A DNA stretch of 64,000 bases from Pedobacter metabolipauper (GCF_004362715.1 NZ_SNYC01000010.1:1-64000); one strand, 5' to 3'; numbered from the stretch's first letter, positions 28,015 through 37,482 are shown. The notes: generated by a model from the sequence alone, not told the origin. Numbers and translations: made by a program.

Positions 28015-31000
28015 TTAAAAGTTAAATTGGAGACTTCCAATAATGGTACGTAATGGCGCAAGCCTGGTGATGAACACGCTTTCCGGATCGGTGGTTTTGA
28101 ACGATGAAGGGGTAAAGGAGAACAGGTTTTGTGCCTGAATAGATACGGTAACGGCCCTCATGTTCAGTTGTTTGATCAATGGTTTAGGAAGGTTGTAACT
28201 CAATACAACGTTCTTCATCCTTACCCAGAAGGCGTTGGTGTACTTCGCATCTGATGAGAATACGGCATACTGACCAACCAGGGAAGTAGATGGCTGTGCA
28301 ATGGTGGTGAATTTCTGAACATCGGTGATGTCATTCGGATTTTGCCACCTGTTTAACACGTACCTTGGCACGTTTCCAATATCGCCTACCGCCTTGGTTT
28401 GTGACAAGGCAGTCATCCAGTTTTGGGTCTGCTGTTTGTTAAAACTCAGGAATACACTCAAACCAAAGTTTTTATACCTGATGCTGTTGTCAATACCTCC
28501 ATAGAATTCAGGATCACTGTCAAAATCAGGCGTAAGGTCGCCGGTATTACTGATCTCATATTTGCCGGAGTTGTTTACATCCTGTGCCTGGTATAGTCCT
28601 GTTGCCGGGTCTACACCCAAAGAGTTACCGATGTATACCACATTCAGGGAGCGTCCAACAATATACCTGGTGGCATAGCTGGACTGCTCGAGTCCCGGAT
28701 ATTTGTGCAGCTTGTTTTCTGGTACCGTTAAGTTGAAGTTTGTACTCCAGTCGAAGTCTGTTTTTTTGATGTTGGTGGTGGAGATGGTAAGCTCCAGTCC
28801 CTGGTTTCTAACTACGATGCCACTTAGATTGGCGGTCACTGTACTGAATCCGGTGGCCGTTGGCAGCGGATATTGTACCAGCGGATCACTGGAATCATTT
28901 CTATACCATCCTGCGGTTACAAGGATGCGGTCTTTAAGGAAACCAAGTTCAGCAGCGATCTCGAACTTCTTGCTTTTTTCCCAGTGCAGATCTGGCTTAA
29001 ACAACGATAGCGGGGAGATGGCCAGGGAGTCTTTATAAGTAGGTGAGAACGCAGATGATCCATATAAGGCAAGGTACTGGTAATCTCCGATCTTGTCATT
29101 TCCGGATGTACCGTAACTGGCCCTGATCTTACCGAAGCTGATCACGTCATTTTTAAGGAATTTCTCTTCAGAGAATACCCATCCGGCACCGATAGCCCCG
29201 AAATTTGAATAGCTGTAATTTGGTCCGAACCTGCTGGATCCATCTCTTCTTCCGGTTAGGTTTAACAGGTATTTATTGTCGTAGTTGTAGCTGATCCTTC
29301 CGAATGCTGCTGCATATTTATACTGCGAGTTGAAACTATTTGGATTGATGAAGTTGGTACCGGTTACACCGAAGAGCGTACCCAGCAGCAAGTCACTGCT
29401 GTAATCTCTGAGGGTAAAGTTATAGCCGTCATTGCTTTGCGTTTGGAAGGTTCCTCCGACGAGCACATTTAATTTTCCGAGTCCGAGTCTTCTGGTGTAA
29501 TCCAGTTGCGGCTCCACGATCATACTCTCAAAATTGTTGTTCCCAAATTGCGAGTTGTTTGATGGAACGGCCTCCATCGGGTTCTTGGCACTTTTTGGAC
29601 TGTTTCTCAGCTCGTTTGTACGGATGGTGTTGTAACCGATGCTGGTGCGGAAGTTCAGGTCCTGGCTTATTTTATAGCCCAGCATCAAATTGCCGTTCAG
29701 GTTGCCTGTTTTTGCTTTGTAGGTTTCCTGAAGCACGGCCAGGGGGTTATCGTCTGTCCGTATTCCACCTTCATTCCAGGATAAGCTTCCGTCCGGATTG
29801 TACAGGCGGTAGTTTGGCGGAAGGAGTAATTTACTGGCCAGATCGCTGCCAATACTTTTGTTGGTTGATGAGGTATAGCTTCCTGTAAAGGTGAATGAGA
29901 ACTTTTCGTTTTTTGTCTTTCCATTTAAGCTGGTGAACGCTGATCCCCTTGTATTGGGCATGGGTTCTGGATAGACGTTGGTTTCGCGGGAGTAATTTCC
30001 GCGGAGCAGATACTGTACCTGAACGCTGCCGCCAGAAATACTCGCATCTGCCGTAGTAAAATGTGCGGTTCCGCCGATGAGGTCTTTGGCCAGGTTGTTT
30101 GTAGTTGTGGTATCCCACAGCAGGAGGTCGTACGCATTGGCATTGGTCATTTCCTTATTGTCATTTCTGAATGCTTCTTTACGCATGGCCACATATTCGC
30201 TTACAGAAAGCAATTCTGGCAGGCGTGCCTTGCTGATCCCGGAATTTATCCTTGCGGCGATGGTCATGTCGCCGGCTACACCTTTTTTAGTGGTGATCAG
30301 GATGACACCGCTGGCTCCTCTGGATCCATAGATCGACGTGGCATCGGCATCTTTCAGTACGGTAATGCTTTCAATATCTCCGGCATTCAGGGTACTGAAC
30401 GGACTGATCCCGCTTAAGCTGTTTGCAGAAATGGCTGACGACAGGATGTTCAGGTTGCTGTTTCCACTGGCCATAGGTACGCCATCAATGATAAAAAGCG
30501 GAGATTCGTCTGCACCAAACTGCTGGTCTACACGGGTACGTCCGCGAATCTGCACCGTAACTGCCGATCCTGGTACCCCGCTTGTTTGGTTGATGATTAC
30601 CCCTGGAATGCGGTTTGCAATAGCTGTCATCACATTATTTACCGGCGAATTTTCGATAACCTTTCCGTCTACAACACCCTGACTTCCTGTTGTTAAGCGT
30701 TTTGAGGTAGATCCATAGGCAATGACCTGGATCTCATCAAGTTTGGAATCGCTCAGCGAGAGTCGGATGGCAGAAAGATCTGCCTTTGCACTGATTTCCC
30801 TGGGCTCATACCCGATGTAGGTAATTAAGAGCGTGGCATTTTCGTCTACTCCGGGAAGGATAAACTCACCCAGTGCATTTGTACGAACGCCGCTTTTGCT
30901 TCCTTTGATGCTTACTGTGGCTCCGAAAAGGGGCATGCCTTTCTCATCCAGCACCACACCGCGCTTATCGTCAGCCGTAAAACGGTCTACAATATTTTCC

Positions 31001-31389
31001 CATACTGTTTTTTCCTTTTTCTTAATGATGACCGATTTATCTTCAATGACGTAGGTTAAAGGGAGCCCGGCGAGCGTTTGGTTCAGCACTTCTTCCAGGG
31101 CGACATCTTTAAAGCCTGCGGTTACCTTTAATGAACTTTGTACCAACTTGGGCGACCAGAATACATTATACCCGGTTTGTTTATTGATCTCGTTGAATAA
31201 TTGTTTAAGTGTGGTTTCTTTTTGTGTAAGGGTAAGGCGCTGCGCCAGTCCGGCGGCACTTACCTGAAGCAATGTAAAGAAGAGTATAAAAGCGGTTAGT
31301 TTTATTCTCATAAGCCATTTTTTTTGGGGCAGAATGTTTGGGATGTAGCCTTTCAGCGTACAAATTTTTTGTGTAAAAATTTTATACAT
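28015..31389 (-). CDS. SusC/RagA family TonB-linked outer-membrane transporter with STN domain
   Basis: 1124 residues. The first ~26 residues precede a second Met with a clean signal peptide (MRIKLTAFILFF), but the longer start is common in this group. A secretin/TonB short N-terminal (STN) domain at about 50-115 receives the signal to FecR, followed by a carboxypeptidase-regulatory-like domain (GVVLDEKGMPLFGATVSIKG, about 140-205), the plug (PLFIIDGVPM, NAGDIESITVLKDADATSIY) and a barrel ending LRTIIGSLQFNF, with the final Phe expected for BAM recognition. Together with SusD it imports an unknown ligand; the STN domain plus upstream FecR and sigma factor indicate transport-coupled signalling. 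Confidence 0.95.
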   Translation of the reverse strand: MYKIFTQKICTLKGYIPNILPQKKWLMRIKLTAFILFFTLLQVSAAGLAQRLTLTQKETTLKQLFNEINKQTGYNVFWSPKLVQSSLKVTAGFKDVALEEVLNQTLAGLPLTYVIEDKSVIIKKKEKTVWENIVDRFTADDKRGVVLDEKGMPLFGATVSIKGSKSGVRTNALGEFILPGVDENATLLITYIGYEPREISAKADLSAIRLSLSDSKLDEIQVIAYGSTSKRLTTGSQGVVDGKVIENSPVNNVMTAIANRIPGVIINQTSGVPGSAVTVQIRGRTRVDQQFGADESPLFIIDGVPMASGNSNLNILSSAISANSLSGISPFSTLNAGDIESITVLKDADATSIYGSRGASGVILITTKKGVAGDMTIAARINSGISKARLPELLSVSEYVAMRKEAFRNDNKEMTNANAYDLLLWDTTTTNNLAKDLIGGTAHFTTADASISGGSVQVQYLLRGNYSRETNVYPEPMPNTRGSAFTSLNGKTKNEKFSFTFTGSYTSSTNKSIGSDLASKLLLPPNYRLYNPDGSLSWNEGGIRTDDNPLAVLQETYKAKTGNLNGNLMLGYKISQDLNFRTSIGYNTIRTNELRNSPKSAKNPMEAVPSNNSQFGNNNFESMIVEPQLDYTRRLGLGKLNVLVGGTFQTQSNDGYNFTLRDYSSDLLLGTLFGVTGTNFINPNSFNSQYKYAAAFGRISYNYDNKYLLNLTGRRDGSSRFGPNYSYSNFGAIGAGWVFSEEKFLKNDVISFGKIRASYGTSGNDKIGDYQYLALYGSSAFSPTYKDSLAISPLSLFKPDLHWEKSKKFEIAAELGFLKDRILVTAGWYRNDSSDPLVQYPLPTATGFSTVTANLSGIVVRNQGLELTISTTNIKKTDFDWSTNFNLTVPENKLHKYPGLEQSSYATRYIVGRSLNVVYIGNSLGVDPATGLYQAQDVNNSGKYEISNTGDLTPDFDSDPEFYGGIDNSIRYKNFGLSVFLSFNKQQTQNWMTALSQTKAVGDIGNVPRYVLNRWQNPNDITDVQKFTTIAQPSTSLVGQYAVFSSDAKYTNAFWVRMKNVVLSYNLPKPLIKQLNMRAVTVSIQAQNLFSFTPSSFKTTDPESVFITRLAPLRTIIGSLQFNF

Positions 31390-31452
31390 TTACGTATCTG
31401 TTAAAATTAAAAAATGTGGTTGGCAAATTGCATTTCAGGTTTAAGCAGTATT

Positions 31453-31480
31453 GATCAGGGGCATTGCAGTGCTCCTGATC
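31453..31480. promoter_or_regulatory. Strong stem-loop between FecR and SusC genes
   Basis: An 11-bp stem (GATCAGGGGCA with TGCTCCTGATC, one G-T pair) and a 6-base loop. The T run follows only on the plus strand, where no gene ends; on the minus strand it lies between the fecR stop and susC start. It may stabilise or attenuate the transcript and so set unequal FecR and SusC levels. Confidence 0.5.
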
Positions 31481-31574
31481 TTTTTGTTTAAAAACCCGTT
31501 TCTTTCTACACGCAGCTAGGTTGGTTTTCTGAAGATCATTGGTGGTTTGGTTTAGTTGATATTAAACGATTGGT

Positions 31575-32717
31575 TTATTTGTTAGTGATGATAATTCTTT
31601 TTCCGTCTATTTTAAATCTGGCGGTTCCGGTTTGCTGCAGCTTGTTGAGCAGGGCTGATACGTTATCAAACCGGGTGGTTACCGCTCCATATTTTTCTCT
31701 TCTCAATTCATTGTCTTCAAAGCTGACCGTAACATTGTACCAGCGTGCTACCTTTAACATGATGCCTTCCAGCGGTTCGTCATTGAAATTGAAATATCCA
31801 TTTTTCCAGGCTACTGCTTCTTCAGTATTTACATGGTATACCAGCAGTTGTTTTCCAATGAATGCTGCTTGTTCGCCGGGTTTGAGTATGGCATGTGTCT
31901 CGGTGAAGTCACTGTTAACCCTCACACTTCCTTCCAGTAAGGTTGTTTTTGTTTGCGGCTCATCGGCATAGCTGCTGATGTTGAAATGTGTTCCCAATAC
32001 TTCTACCTGCTGGTTGCCGCCTTGTACCCGGAAAGGTTTTATTTTATCTTTTGCAACCTCAAAGTACCCTTCGCCGCTTAGCTTAACGCTGCGTTCGGTA
32101 TTGGAAAAGATGACTGGAAAGGTAAGGGAAGAGGCTGCATTGAGCCATACCGATGTGCCGTCTGGCAAAAGAATGCGGTATTGACCGCCCATTGGGGTTT
32201 CTATGGTATTAAATGCCGTCTTATCAGTTTGGAGAGCGGTTGTTTTGGCTGCGGTATAGGTGATCTGTCCATTTGCAGATTTGCTGATGGTTATGCCGGA
32301 TTCTTTGGCTACCTCACCTGCACCAGCATCATCAAGCATGATCTTCTTGCCATTTGAGAGGGTCAGTATGGCTTTGTTACCGCCGGTTTGGATATGTGCT
32401 GCATAAGGGATGTGGTCAGGATCCTGGTTGTCTGAGAACCTGGTAAAATATAAGCCTCCACCAAAGATGATCAGGATTGCTGCTGCAGCTGCAATTCGGG
32501 TGTATAATTTCCGTATTTTTTTTACCGGTCTTATTTCTGATCTGATTCTTTCCAGCATAAGTACTTCCAGTTCATTGGGATCTCCCATGGTATTGATCTC
32601 CCATTTCTGATCTTCCTGGTATTGGTTGTACCACTGGTTATATAAAGCTATTTCTGCAGTTGTAGCCTTTGCTGATGAAATTTTCTCGGTAAGTTGTAAT
32701 AATTCCTCCCTGGTCAT
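31575..32717 (-). CDS. FecR-type anti-sigma factor
   Basis: 380 residues: a cytosolic N-terminus, one membrane segment (about 86-108, RIAAAAAILIIFGGGLYF), a periplasmic FecR domain with the marker MGGQYRILLPDGTSVWLNA and GEGYFEVAKDKIKPF, and a C-terminal DUF4974 domain (FNFNDEPLEGIMLKVARWYNV) that contacts the STN domain of the transporter. It should hold the ECF sigma factor inactive until SusC binds ligand. In related loci the sigma gene sits directly upstream; here about 2.1 kb with repeats and an esterase gene separate them. Confidence 0.93.
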   Translation of the reverse strand: MTREELLQLTEKISSAKATTAEIALYNQWYNQYQEDQKWEINTMGDPNELEVLMLERIRSEIRPVKKIRKLYTRIAAAAAILIIFGGGLYFTRFSDNQDPDHIPYAAHIQTGGNKAILTLSNGKKIMLDDAGAGEVAKESGITISKSANGQITYTAAKTTALQTDKTAFNTIETPMGGQYRILLPDGTSVWLNAASSLTFPVIFSNTERSVKLSGEGYFEVAKDKIKPFRVQGGNQQVEVLGTHFNISSYADEPQTKTTLLEGSVRVNSDFTETHAILKPGEQAAFIGKQLLVYHVNTEEAVAWKNGYFNFNDEPLEGIMLKVARWYNVTVSFEDNELRREKYGAVTTRFDNVSALLNKLQQTGTARFKIDGKRIIITNK

Positions 32718-32775
32718 ATATAGTTAGTCACTTGTAAAGTGCCCAGCCCCCAAGCCGTCTCAAAATATTTTTCAA

Positions 32776-32906
32776 TAAAAAAGGAACTCTTATTCAAGAC
32801 TGCATTAATTCCGATGAAGGATCGGAAAGAACGCTGAGGTCTTTCATTAAGAGTTTCTTTTTTACGAGAGTATACTAAGAATTGAGTAGGATTAGATGAT
32901 GATAAA
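32776..32906 (+). repeat. 131-bp direct repeat, copy A (contains palindromic element copy 1 at 32777-32863)
   Basis: Identical to 32956-33086, offset exactly 180 bases. Its first 87 bases form a palindromic element: outer arms AAAAAAGGAACTCTTA and TTAAGAGTTTCTTTTTT, a middle AAGAC/GTCTT pairing and an apical TTCCGAT/ATCGGAA hairpin. The 43-base tail (ending in a segment with AATTGAGTAGGATTA) has no palindrome. Confidence 0.9.
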
Positions 32907-32936
32907 AGGAGTTCTTGTTCAATGCCGCATTGATCA
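32902..32936 (+). repeat. Partial copy of the palindromic element (left end only)
   Basis: AAAAGGAGTTCTTGTTCAAT and the following GCCGCATTGAT match the first 30 bases of the element with about eight differences. It adjoins copy A, and the right half is missing. Confidence 0.55.
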
Positions 32937-32955
32937 ACAGAAATTATTGCCGGAT

Positions 32956-33086
32956 TAAAAAAGGAACTCTTATTCAAGACTGCATTAATTCCGATGAAGG
33001 ATCGGAAAGAACGCTGAGGTCTTTCATTAAGAGTTTCTTTTTTACGAGAGTATACTAAGAATTGAGTAGGATTAGATGATGATAAA
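32956..33086 (+). repeat. 131-bp direct repeat, copy B (contains palindromic element copy 2 at 32957-33043)
   Basis: Same sequence as copy A with no difference over 131 bases, so the duplication is recent or kept even by conversion. Same orientation as copy A. Confidence 0.9.
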
Positions 33087-33121
33087 TGGAATTTCTGAAG
33101 AATTAAAACAGATCTTAGGCA

Positions 33122-33142
33122 GGTTGCATTGCAACCTTTTTT
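33122..33142 (+). terminator. Terminator-like hairpin before the esterase gene
   Basis: GGTTGC-ATT-GCAACC followed by six T. It lies upstream of the esterase start, where a terminator is not expected; it may be a remnant of a gene lost at this site, or may shape the esterase promoter (TAACTTTC at 33146-33153). Confidence 0.45.
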
Positions 33143-33173
33143 GCTTAACTTTCGTCATGGACAAAACAGCTAT

Positions 33174-34684
33174 ATGAAAAAGTTACTTGTAGCGATCGCT
33201 TTTATCTGCATCACATTCTGTTCAAATGCGCAGAATAACCTTCAGCAAGACAGCTCACAGATACGCTATCTGGAGGAACAGAAAAAGCTTGGCAAAAAGT
33301 TCTCCGATGATTTTTATCCCAATTATGTTCAAATGCACAAGCTTTCTGAAAAGACCTTTACCAAGATGATCGATTCGTCTGCCAATGGATTTACGCACTG
33401 CTTGCCGCTTGGAAAAAAGATCTCCCTTCTGCTTACCTATCTTCCCAGCAATTTGAGATTAAGATGTATTTTGATAAGATACTTATAGAATATCCTGCCG
33501 GTCATGAGATCTATTCTAAGGATCGGCCAGAAGGGTATCCAATTATAGAACAAAAAATCAAGGGTAACCTGCTGCTTTTTAACGACCCTTCATTATTGGG
33601 AAACTCTGATCTAATGCCATTTATACAGAGTTTTCTTGGATACAAGATCAATAAGGAATTGAATAAACCGATTTATGCCGGCCTTTACAATAAGCGGCTT
33701 TATGCGATGTGGCATCTTTTGCCACAATATGTCAGAGAGGAGCGGTGTAAGAACTTTCATCAATACCGCTTGTTGTTTGATCATGTTACTCATAACGGAA
33801 CTAAATATACCCAGGAACTATTTCAGGAATTCAAGAAACAGTGCAGGGATTCTACTTTAACAGCAAAGCTGGAGCAGGTTTACCAGGACTCGCGAAATGA
33901 CCTCAAAGACCATCAGGTGGTTGAATATAAGCAGATTGGAAATTATGGTTTAGATCTTCATATCTTTAAGAAAGACAATCCGGCAGGGAATAATAAAAAG
34001 CCTTTAATTGTTTTCTTTCATGGCGGAAGCTGGTCTGAAGGGCAGCCTTCATGGCATTTTCAAGCCTGCCGCAAATATGCAGAGAACGGCTGGGTAGCAT
34101 GTTCTGTAGAATATCGTATTTTCGGATCACAAGGTACGCTGCCATTTGCCGCAGTTATGGATGCCAGATCTGCCATTCGCTGGCTGCGGGAACACGGAAA
34201 TGAGTTGGGTATCGATACTGGAAAGATCGTTGCAACAGGAAATTCTGCTGGCGGTCACCTGGTATTAACTACAGCCCTCTCGGATCAATTGAACGAAAAG
34301 AGTGATCACCTGCAATTTAGTCCGGTACCTAACGTTCTTTTGGTTAATTCCGGGGTATATGATCTAACAGATGAAAAGACCGCATGGATCAGAAAGGATC
34401 TTTTGAATAAAGATTCGGTGATAAGGATTTCGCCAAATGAACTGATCAGGAAGAATATGCCGCCAATACTACTAATCCATAGTAATGTCGATCAAAACGT
34501 TCCTTATGCCTCTGCACAAAAGTTTGCCAGGTTATCGCAGTTGGCTGGCAATACAGTTGAGTTTAAATCTATGAATGAGGGCGGGCATTTTATATTTGAT
34601 GATCCCAGGTATGTTCAGACTGTGTTTGCCTGGCGCAGGGATTTTTTGAAAGCCTTGGGTTATCCCGACAGTGAGGGCCAATAA
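33174..34684 (+). pseudogene. Alpha/beta-hydrolase (acetyl-esterase/lipase-like), frameshifted
   Basis: The first part starts at the ATG at 33174 with a signal peptide (MKKLLVAIAFICITFCSNAQ). It runs out of frame at about 33390; the rest continues in the -1 frame to 34684. Adding one T in GGATTTACG at 33388-33395 restores the natural reading NGFYALLAAWKKDLPSAYL, so a single-base deletion is the simplest cause. The catalytic half is intact: oxyanion HGGSW, nucleophile in TGNSAGGH, Asp in HSNVDQNVP and His in NEGGHF. It should be exported and cleave esters. If the indel is a sequencing error the gene is whole. It lies, opposite in direction, between sigma and FecR genes and is flanked by repeats. 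Confidence 0.8.
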
Positions 34685-34685
34685 G

Positions 34686-34810
34686 ATATTCTTATTCAAG
34701 ACTGCATTAAGGATATCTCTTTTATCAGAATATTCTGAGGACCGGGCAGGTTTTAATAGGGGCAAGACCGATCAGGAGTAGCAAATTGAGTAGGATTAAC
34801 AGGTGATATG
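34686..34810 (+). repeat. Degenerate, internally deleted copy of the palindromic element with tail
   Basis: TTCTTATTCAAGACTGCATTAA at 34689-34710 matches the left end of the element, the centre is missing, and AATTGAGTAGGATTA (about 34785-34799) matches the tail of the 131-bp repeat. It follows the esterase stop within two bases and is in the same orientation as copies A and B. Confidence 0.65.
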
Positions 34811-34812
34811 GA

Positions 34813-35385
34813 TTACAAAATAAATCCAATCCAGCAGAAATTATTGCCGAGCTGGCCTCTGAGTTTGCGGAGTGCAATGGTAATTTGGTTTTCTACAGTT
34901 TTTTCAGAGATACCCAGTTCTTCAGCGATCTGCTTGTTGGTCATGTGTTCGTTTCTGCTCATTTGAAAGATCATTCTGGATCGTTCAGGCAAGTTTTGTG
35001 TAAAGGTGTAAATGGCGGCTTTAAGCTCTTTAACTTCGAGTGTGGTATCTAAAAAAGCAGGGGCAGGTTTAAAGCGCTGTACTTCATCAAAAAAATCCTG
35101 ACGTACCTTTTTATGGCGGATGTAATTGGCAATGCGGTATTTTACGGCAGCGAGAAGATAGGCTTTGAAGGATAGTACCTCAGTCAGATTCCCATGGTTT
35201 TTCCAAAGCAGTACAAAAACTTCCTGCACAATATCGAGGCAGGGTTCTTTATCTTTTAGGATATTAAACGCAGATTGGTATAGTGTTTTCCAGTGTCTTC
35301 TATAGATTTCGTCAAAAGCATCCTGGGCACCGTCTCTGAGCAAAATACCGAGATCATGATCATTGTATTCCGGAAAACTTTTCAT
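34813..35385 (-). CDS. ECF-type RNA polymerase sigma factor (sigma-70 family)
   Basis: 190 residues. Region 2 (AFDEIYRRHWKTLYQSAFNI to LDIVQEVFVLLWKN) and region 4 (LPERSRMIFQMSRNEHMTNK, then IAEELGISEKTVENQITIAL) are clear and joined by a short linker, as expected for ECF factors of the Bacteroidetes FecI-like group. It should direct transcription of the SusCD operon when released by FecR. The downstream FecR gene is separated by the inserted esterase and repeats, so sigma and anti-sigma can no longer be on one short transcript. A TATTTTTG box lies 38 bases upstream. Confidence 0.93.
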   Translation of the reverse strand: MKSFPEYNDHDLGILLRDGAQDAFDEIYRRHWKTLYQSAFNILKDKEPCLDIVQEVFVLLWKNHGNLTEVLSFKAYLLAAVKYRIANYIRHKKVRQDFFDEVQRFKPAPAFLDTTLEVKELKAAIYTFTQNLPERSRMIFQMSRNEHMTNKQIAEELGISEKTVENQITIALRKLRGQLGNNFCWIGFIL

Positions 35386-35422
35386 CAGTGTCTAAATATA
35401 CTAATGAAAAGTGTTTTTTTAG

Positions 35423-35430
35423 CAAAAATA
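35423..35430 (-). promoter_or_regulatory. Possible -7 box TATTTTTG for the sigma factor gene
   Basis: TAnnTTTG match on the minus strand, 38 bases upstream of the sigma factor ATG. No -33 match seen. Confidence 0.4.
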
Positions 35431-35519
35431 GGGATACATTGACTGATATGATGTTTTTGATCAGCAATTATATTATTTCAAATGGCCGTTGAGCCACATT
35501 ATATTTGTTATGATAGTTG

Positions 35520-36317
35520 TCAATTGCTGGTGCTTTGTCCCCTCAGTTTTACTTCCAGCAGGATGTTCTTATTTTTTAGTTTTCCTACCGGGATGGATAG
35601 CCGGTCGTAACCTATATCACCTACAGTTATATATCCTATATTATCTGTTTCGAATATCTGTACATAACTTTGTCCTTTTTCATTGGTGAAAAAGTTCATG
35701 ATTGGATTATTTTTTTTATCTCTCAGTCCGATGCTGCTTCTCATTTCGGATCCATCTGTGTCGAAAACCTTAATAGAAAGGTTAACGAAATTTACGTTTA
35801 TTCCCTTTTCCGTAAGTTTATAAGTACTGCTATCTGCAACCTTTTTTTTATATGAATCTGTTGCAGGTTTTTCAATTTTAACGAAATCAATGATTGCTGT
35901 CCGGTTTACTATAGTTAGGTCTGCTTTGTTCATTTTATAGCCTTTAGGCAATTTCTCTATGATGTAGAAATCATATTTGTTATTGAAGTTTGCCCAATAT
36001 TTTGATGCCAATGCCTCTAATTCTCTCCATGATAGCATTTTTTTGGTGGGGACGTCTTTGAAAACTTGTTCGAAATAATTTCTATCTGAAACAACAAATG
36101 TTAAGTAAGAATCATAAGGCGGAATGCATTTACAATAAAATGCATAATAGGTTAGACCTTCTTTACCTATTTCCAGGATTTGATTTTGCTTTCCAACATT
36201 TGTCGTGTCAGCCAGATAATAGATGGTTTCTTTAACCTGGCTAAAGGAGTTCGATGGGAGGTTGGTTAATGTTAATATTCCGATTAGGAGGGCAAGCTGA
36301 GTGGTGAAGCGTTTCAT
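35520..36317 (-). CDS. Exported protein of unknown function
   Basis: 265 residues with a signal peptide (LALLIGILTLTNLPSNSFSQ). The first domain contains a Cys pair (FYCKCIPP); the last ~100 residues (VNLSIKVFDTDGSEMRSSIG on) look like a beta-sandwich of the carboxypeptidase-regulatory type, with GYDRLSIPV near the end. No family recognised. It stands alone between the sigma gene and the plus-strand dehydrogenase. Confidence 0.65.
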   Translation of the reverse strand: MKRFTTQLALLIGILTLTNLPSNSFSQVKETIYYLADTTNVGKQNQILEIGKEGLTYYAFYCKCIPPYDSYLTFVVSDRNYFEQVFKDVPTKKMLSWRELEALASKYWANFNNKYDFYIIEKLPKGYKMNKADLTIVNRTAIIDFVKIEKPATDSYKKKVADSSTYKLTEKGINVNFVNLSIKVFDTDGSEMRSSIGLRDKKNNPIMNFFTNEKGQSYVQIFETDNIGYITVGDIGYDRLSIPVGKLKNKNILLEVKLRGQSTSN

Positions 36318-36429
36318 GGAAATGTGAATAATTTCAGGTAAGATATTGAAATAAATAGACTAAAATGAATAAGTCCTATGGTGAGTATGAGATTTAATTG
36401 TCTTACCTTACTTGAAAACCCTGATGCTT

Positions 36430-37419
36430 ATGAAAATTGCCGTATTCAGCACTTGTCAATATGACCGCGACTTTCTGGAACGTTTTAATACCGGCCATGA
36501 TCTGACTTTTTTTGATGCGCCGCTAACTATGCAGACCGTAGCACTTACACAAGGCTTTACTGCGGTTTGTATTTTTGTGAACGATCACGCTGATGCTCCT
36601 GTACTGTCTCAACTGTCGGCCAATGGCGTTGGTCTGATCGTTTTACGTTGCGCAGGTTTTAATAATGTTGATCTGCCGCAGGCTGCAGCATTGGGAATTA
36701 AAGTACTTCGGGTGCCTGCATATTCTCCTGAAGCTGTAGCAGAACACGCCATGGCAATGATCTTAACGTTAAACCGCAAAACCCATAAAGCCTATAACCG
36801 TGTGCGGGAAGGAAACTTCTCGTTGGAAAAACTGATGGGATTTAACCTGCATGGCTGTAAAGTAGCTTTGATTGGAACGGGTAATATTGGCAAAGCATTT
36901 TACCGTATTTTAAAGGGGTTTGGCTGTGTGATTACTGCTTATGATCCTTTTCCAGACCCTGTTCTGCAGTCCGAAGGTTTAACATACAGTTCACTGGAAT
37001 CGGCTTTATCTGATGCAGAGATTGTATCGCTCCATTGCCCGCTTACAGACGATACCCATCATATGATCAATGCAGAAAGCCTGAAGTTGTTTTGCAAGGG
37101 CGCTATGCTGATCAATACCAGCAGGGGAGCACTCATTGCAACAGCAGATGTAATCGAAGCTTTAAAAACCGGTCAGCTGGGATATTTAGGAATGGATGTT
37201 TATGAGCAGGAGGGAGAACTGTTCTTTCATAATCTTTCTGAGGATGTGATCCAGGACGACCTGATTGCGCGCCTGATATCTTTTCCAAACGTCCTAATTA
37301 CGTCTCATCAGGGATTTTTTACCCGTGAAGCCATGGAACAGATTGCTACGATCACCTTCCAGAATGTTGATGCATTTGCTGCTGGCGGCATTCTGAAAAA
37401 TCAACTGATTCCACAATAA
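36430..37419 (+). CDS. ldhA: D-2-hydroxyacid dehydrogenase, D-lactate dehydrogenase type
   Basis: 329 residues from the ATG at 36430 (MKIAVFSTCQYDRDFL); a TTG at 36412 and an ATG at 36424 are weaker starts. The NAD-binding motif VALIGTGNIGKAF, substrate-binding Arg in INTSRGALI, Glu in DVYEQEGELF and catalytic His in SHQGFF are all present, and the N-terminal and AYDPFPDP regions match fermentative D-lactate dehydrogenases. It should interconvert pyruvate and D-lactate with NADH in the cytoplasm. Gene symbol is by family only. It is monocistronic; its 3' end faces two palindromic repeats. Confidence 0.88.
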   Translation: MKIAVFSTCQYDRDFLERFNTGHDLTFFDAPLTMQTVALTQGFTAVCIFVNDHADAPVLSQLSANGVGLIVLRCAGFNNVDLPQAAALGIKVLRVPAYSPEAVAEHAMAMILTLNRKTHKAYNRVREGNFSLEKLMGFNLHGCKVALIGTGNIGKAFYRILKGFGCVITAYDPFPDPVLQSEGLTYSSLESALSDAEIVSLHCPLTDDTHHMINAESLKLFCKGAMLINTSRGALIATADVIEALKTGQLGYLGMDVYEQEGELFFHNLSEDVIQDDLIARLISFPNVLITSHQGFFTREAMEQIATITFQNVDAFAAGGILKNQLIPQ

Positions 37420-37482
37420 CATTGATCTCTAATTCTTCGAATATTCTTTATCTAACTGTACTTATTCGTCGGATATTCTAGT

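Larger units (their letters stand above)
32718..33173. other. 456-bp repeat-rich intergenic region
   Basis: Between the divergent FecR and esterase genes. Almost all of it is explained by two 131-bp direct repeats (32776-32906 and 32956-33086), a partial repeat between them, and a small hairpin with T run at 33122. An 87-codon frame on the minus strand here (32714-32977) is only translated repeat sequence. Confidence 0.8.

Noticed and set aside
32714..32977. 87-codon minus-strand frame across the repeats
   Set aside because: It is repeat sequence read in frame; the same peptide pattern recurs because the DNA repeats.
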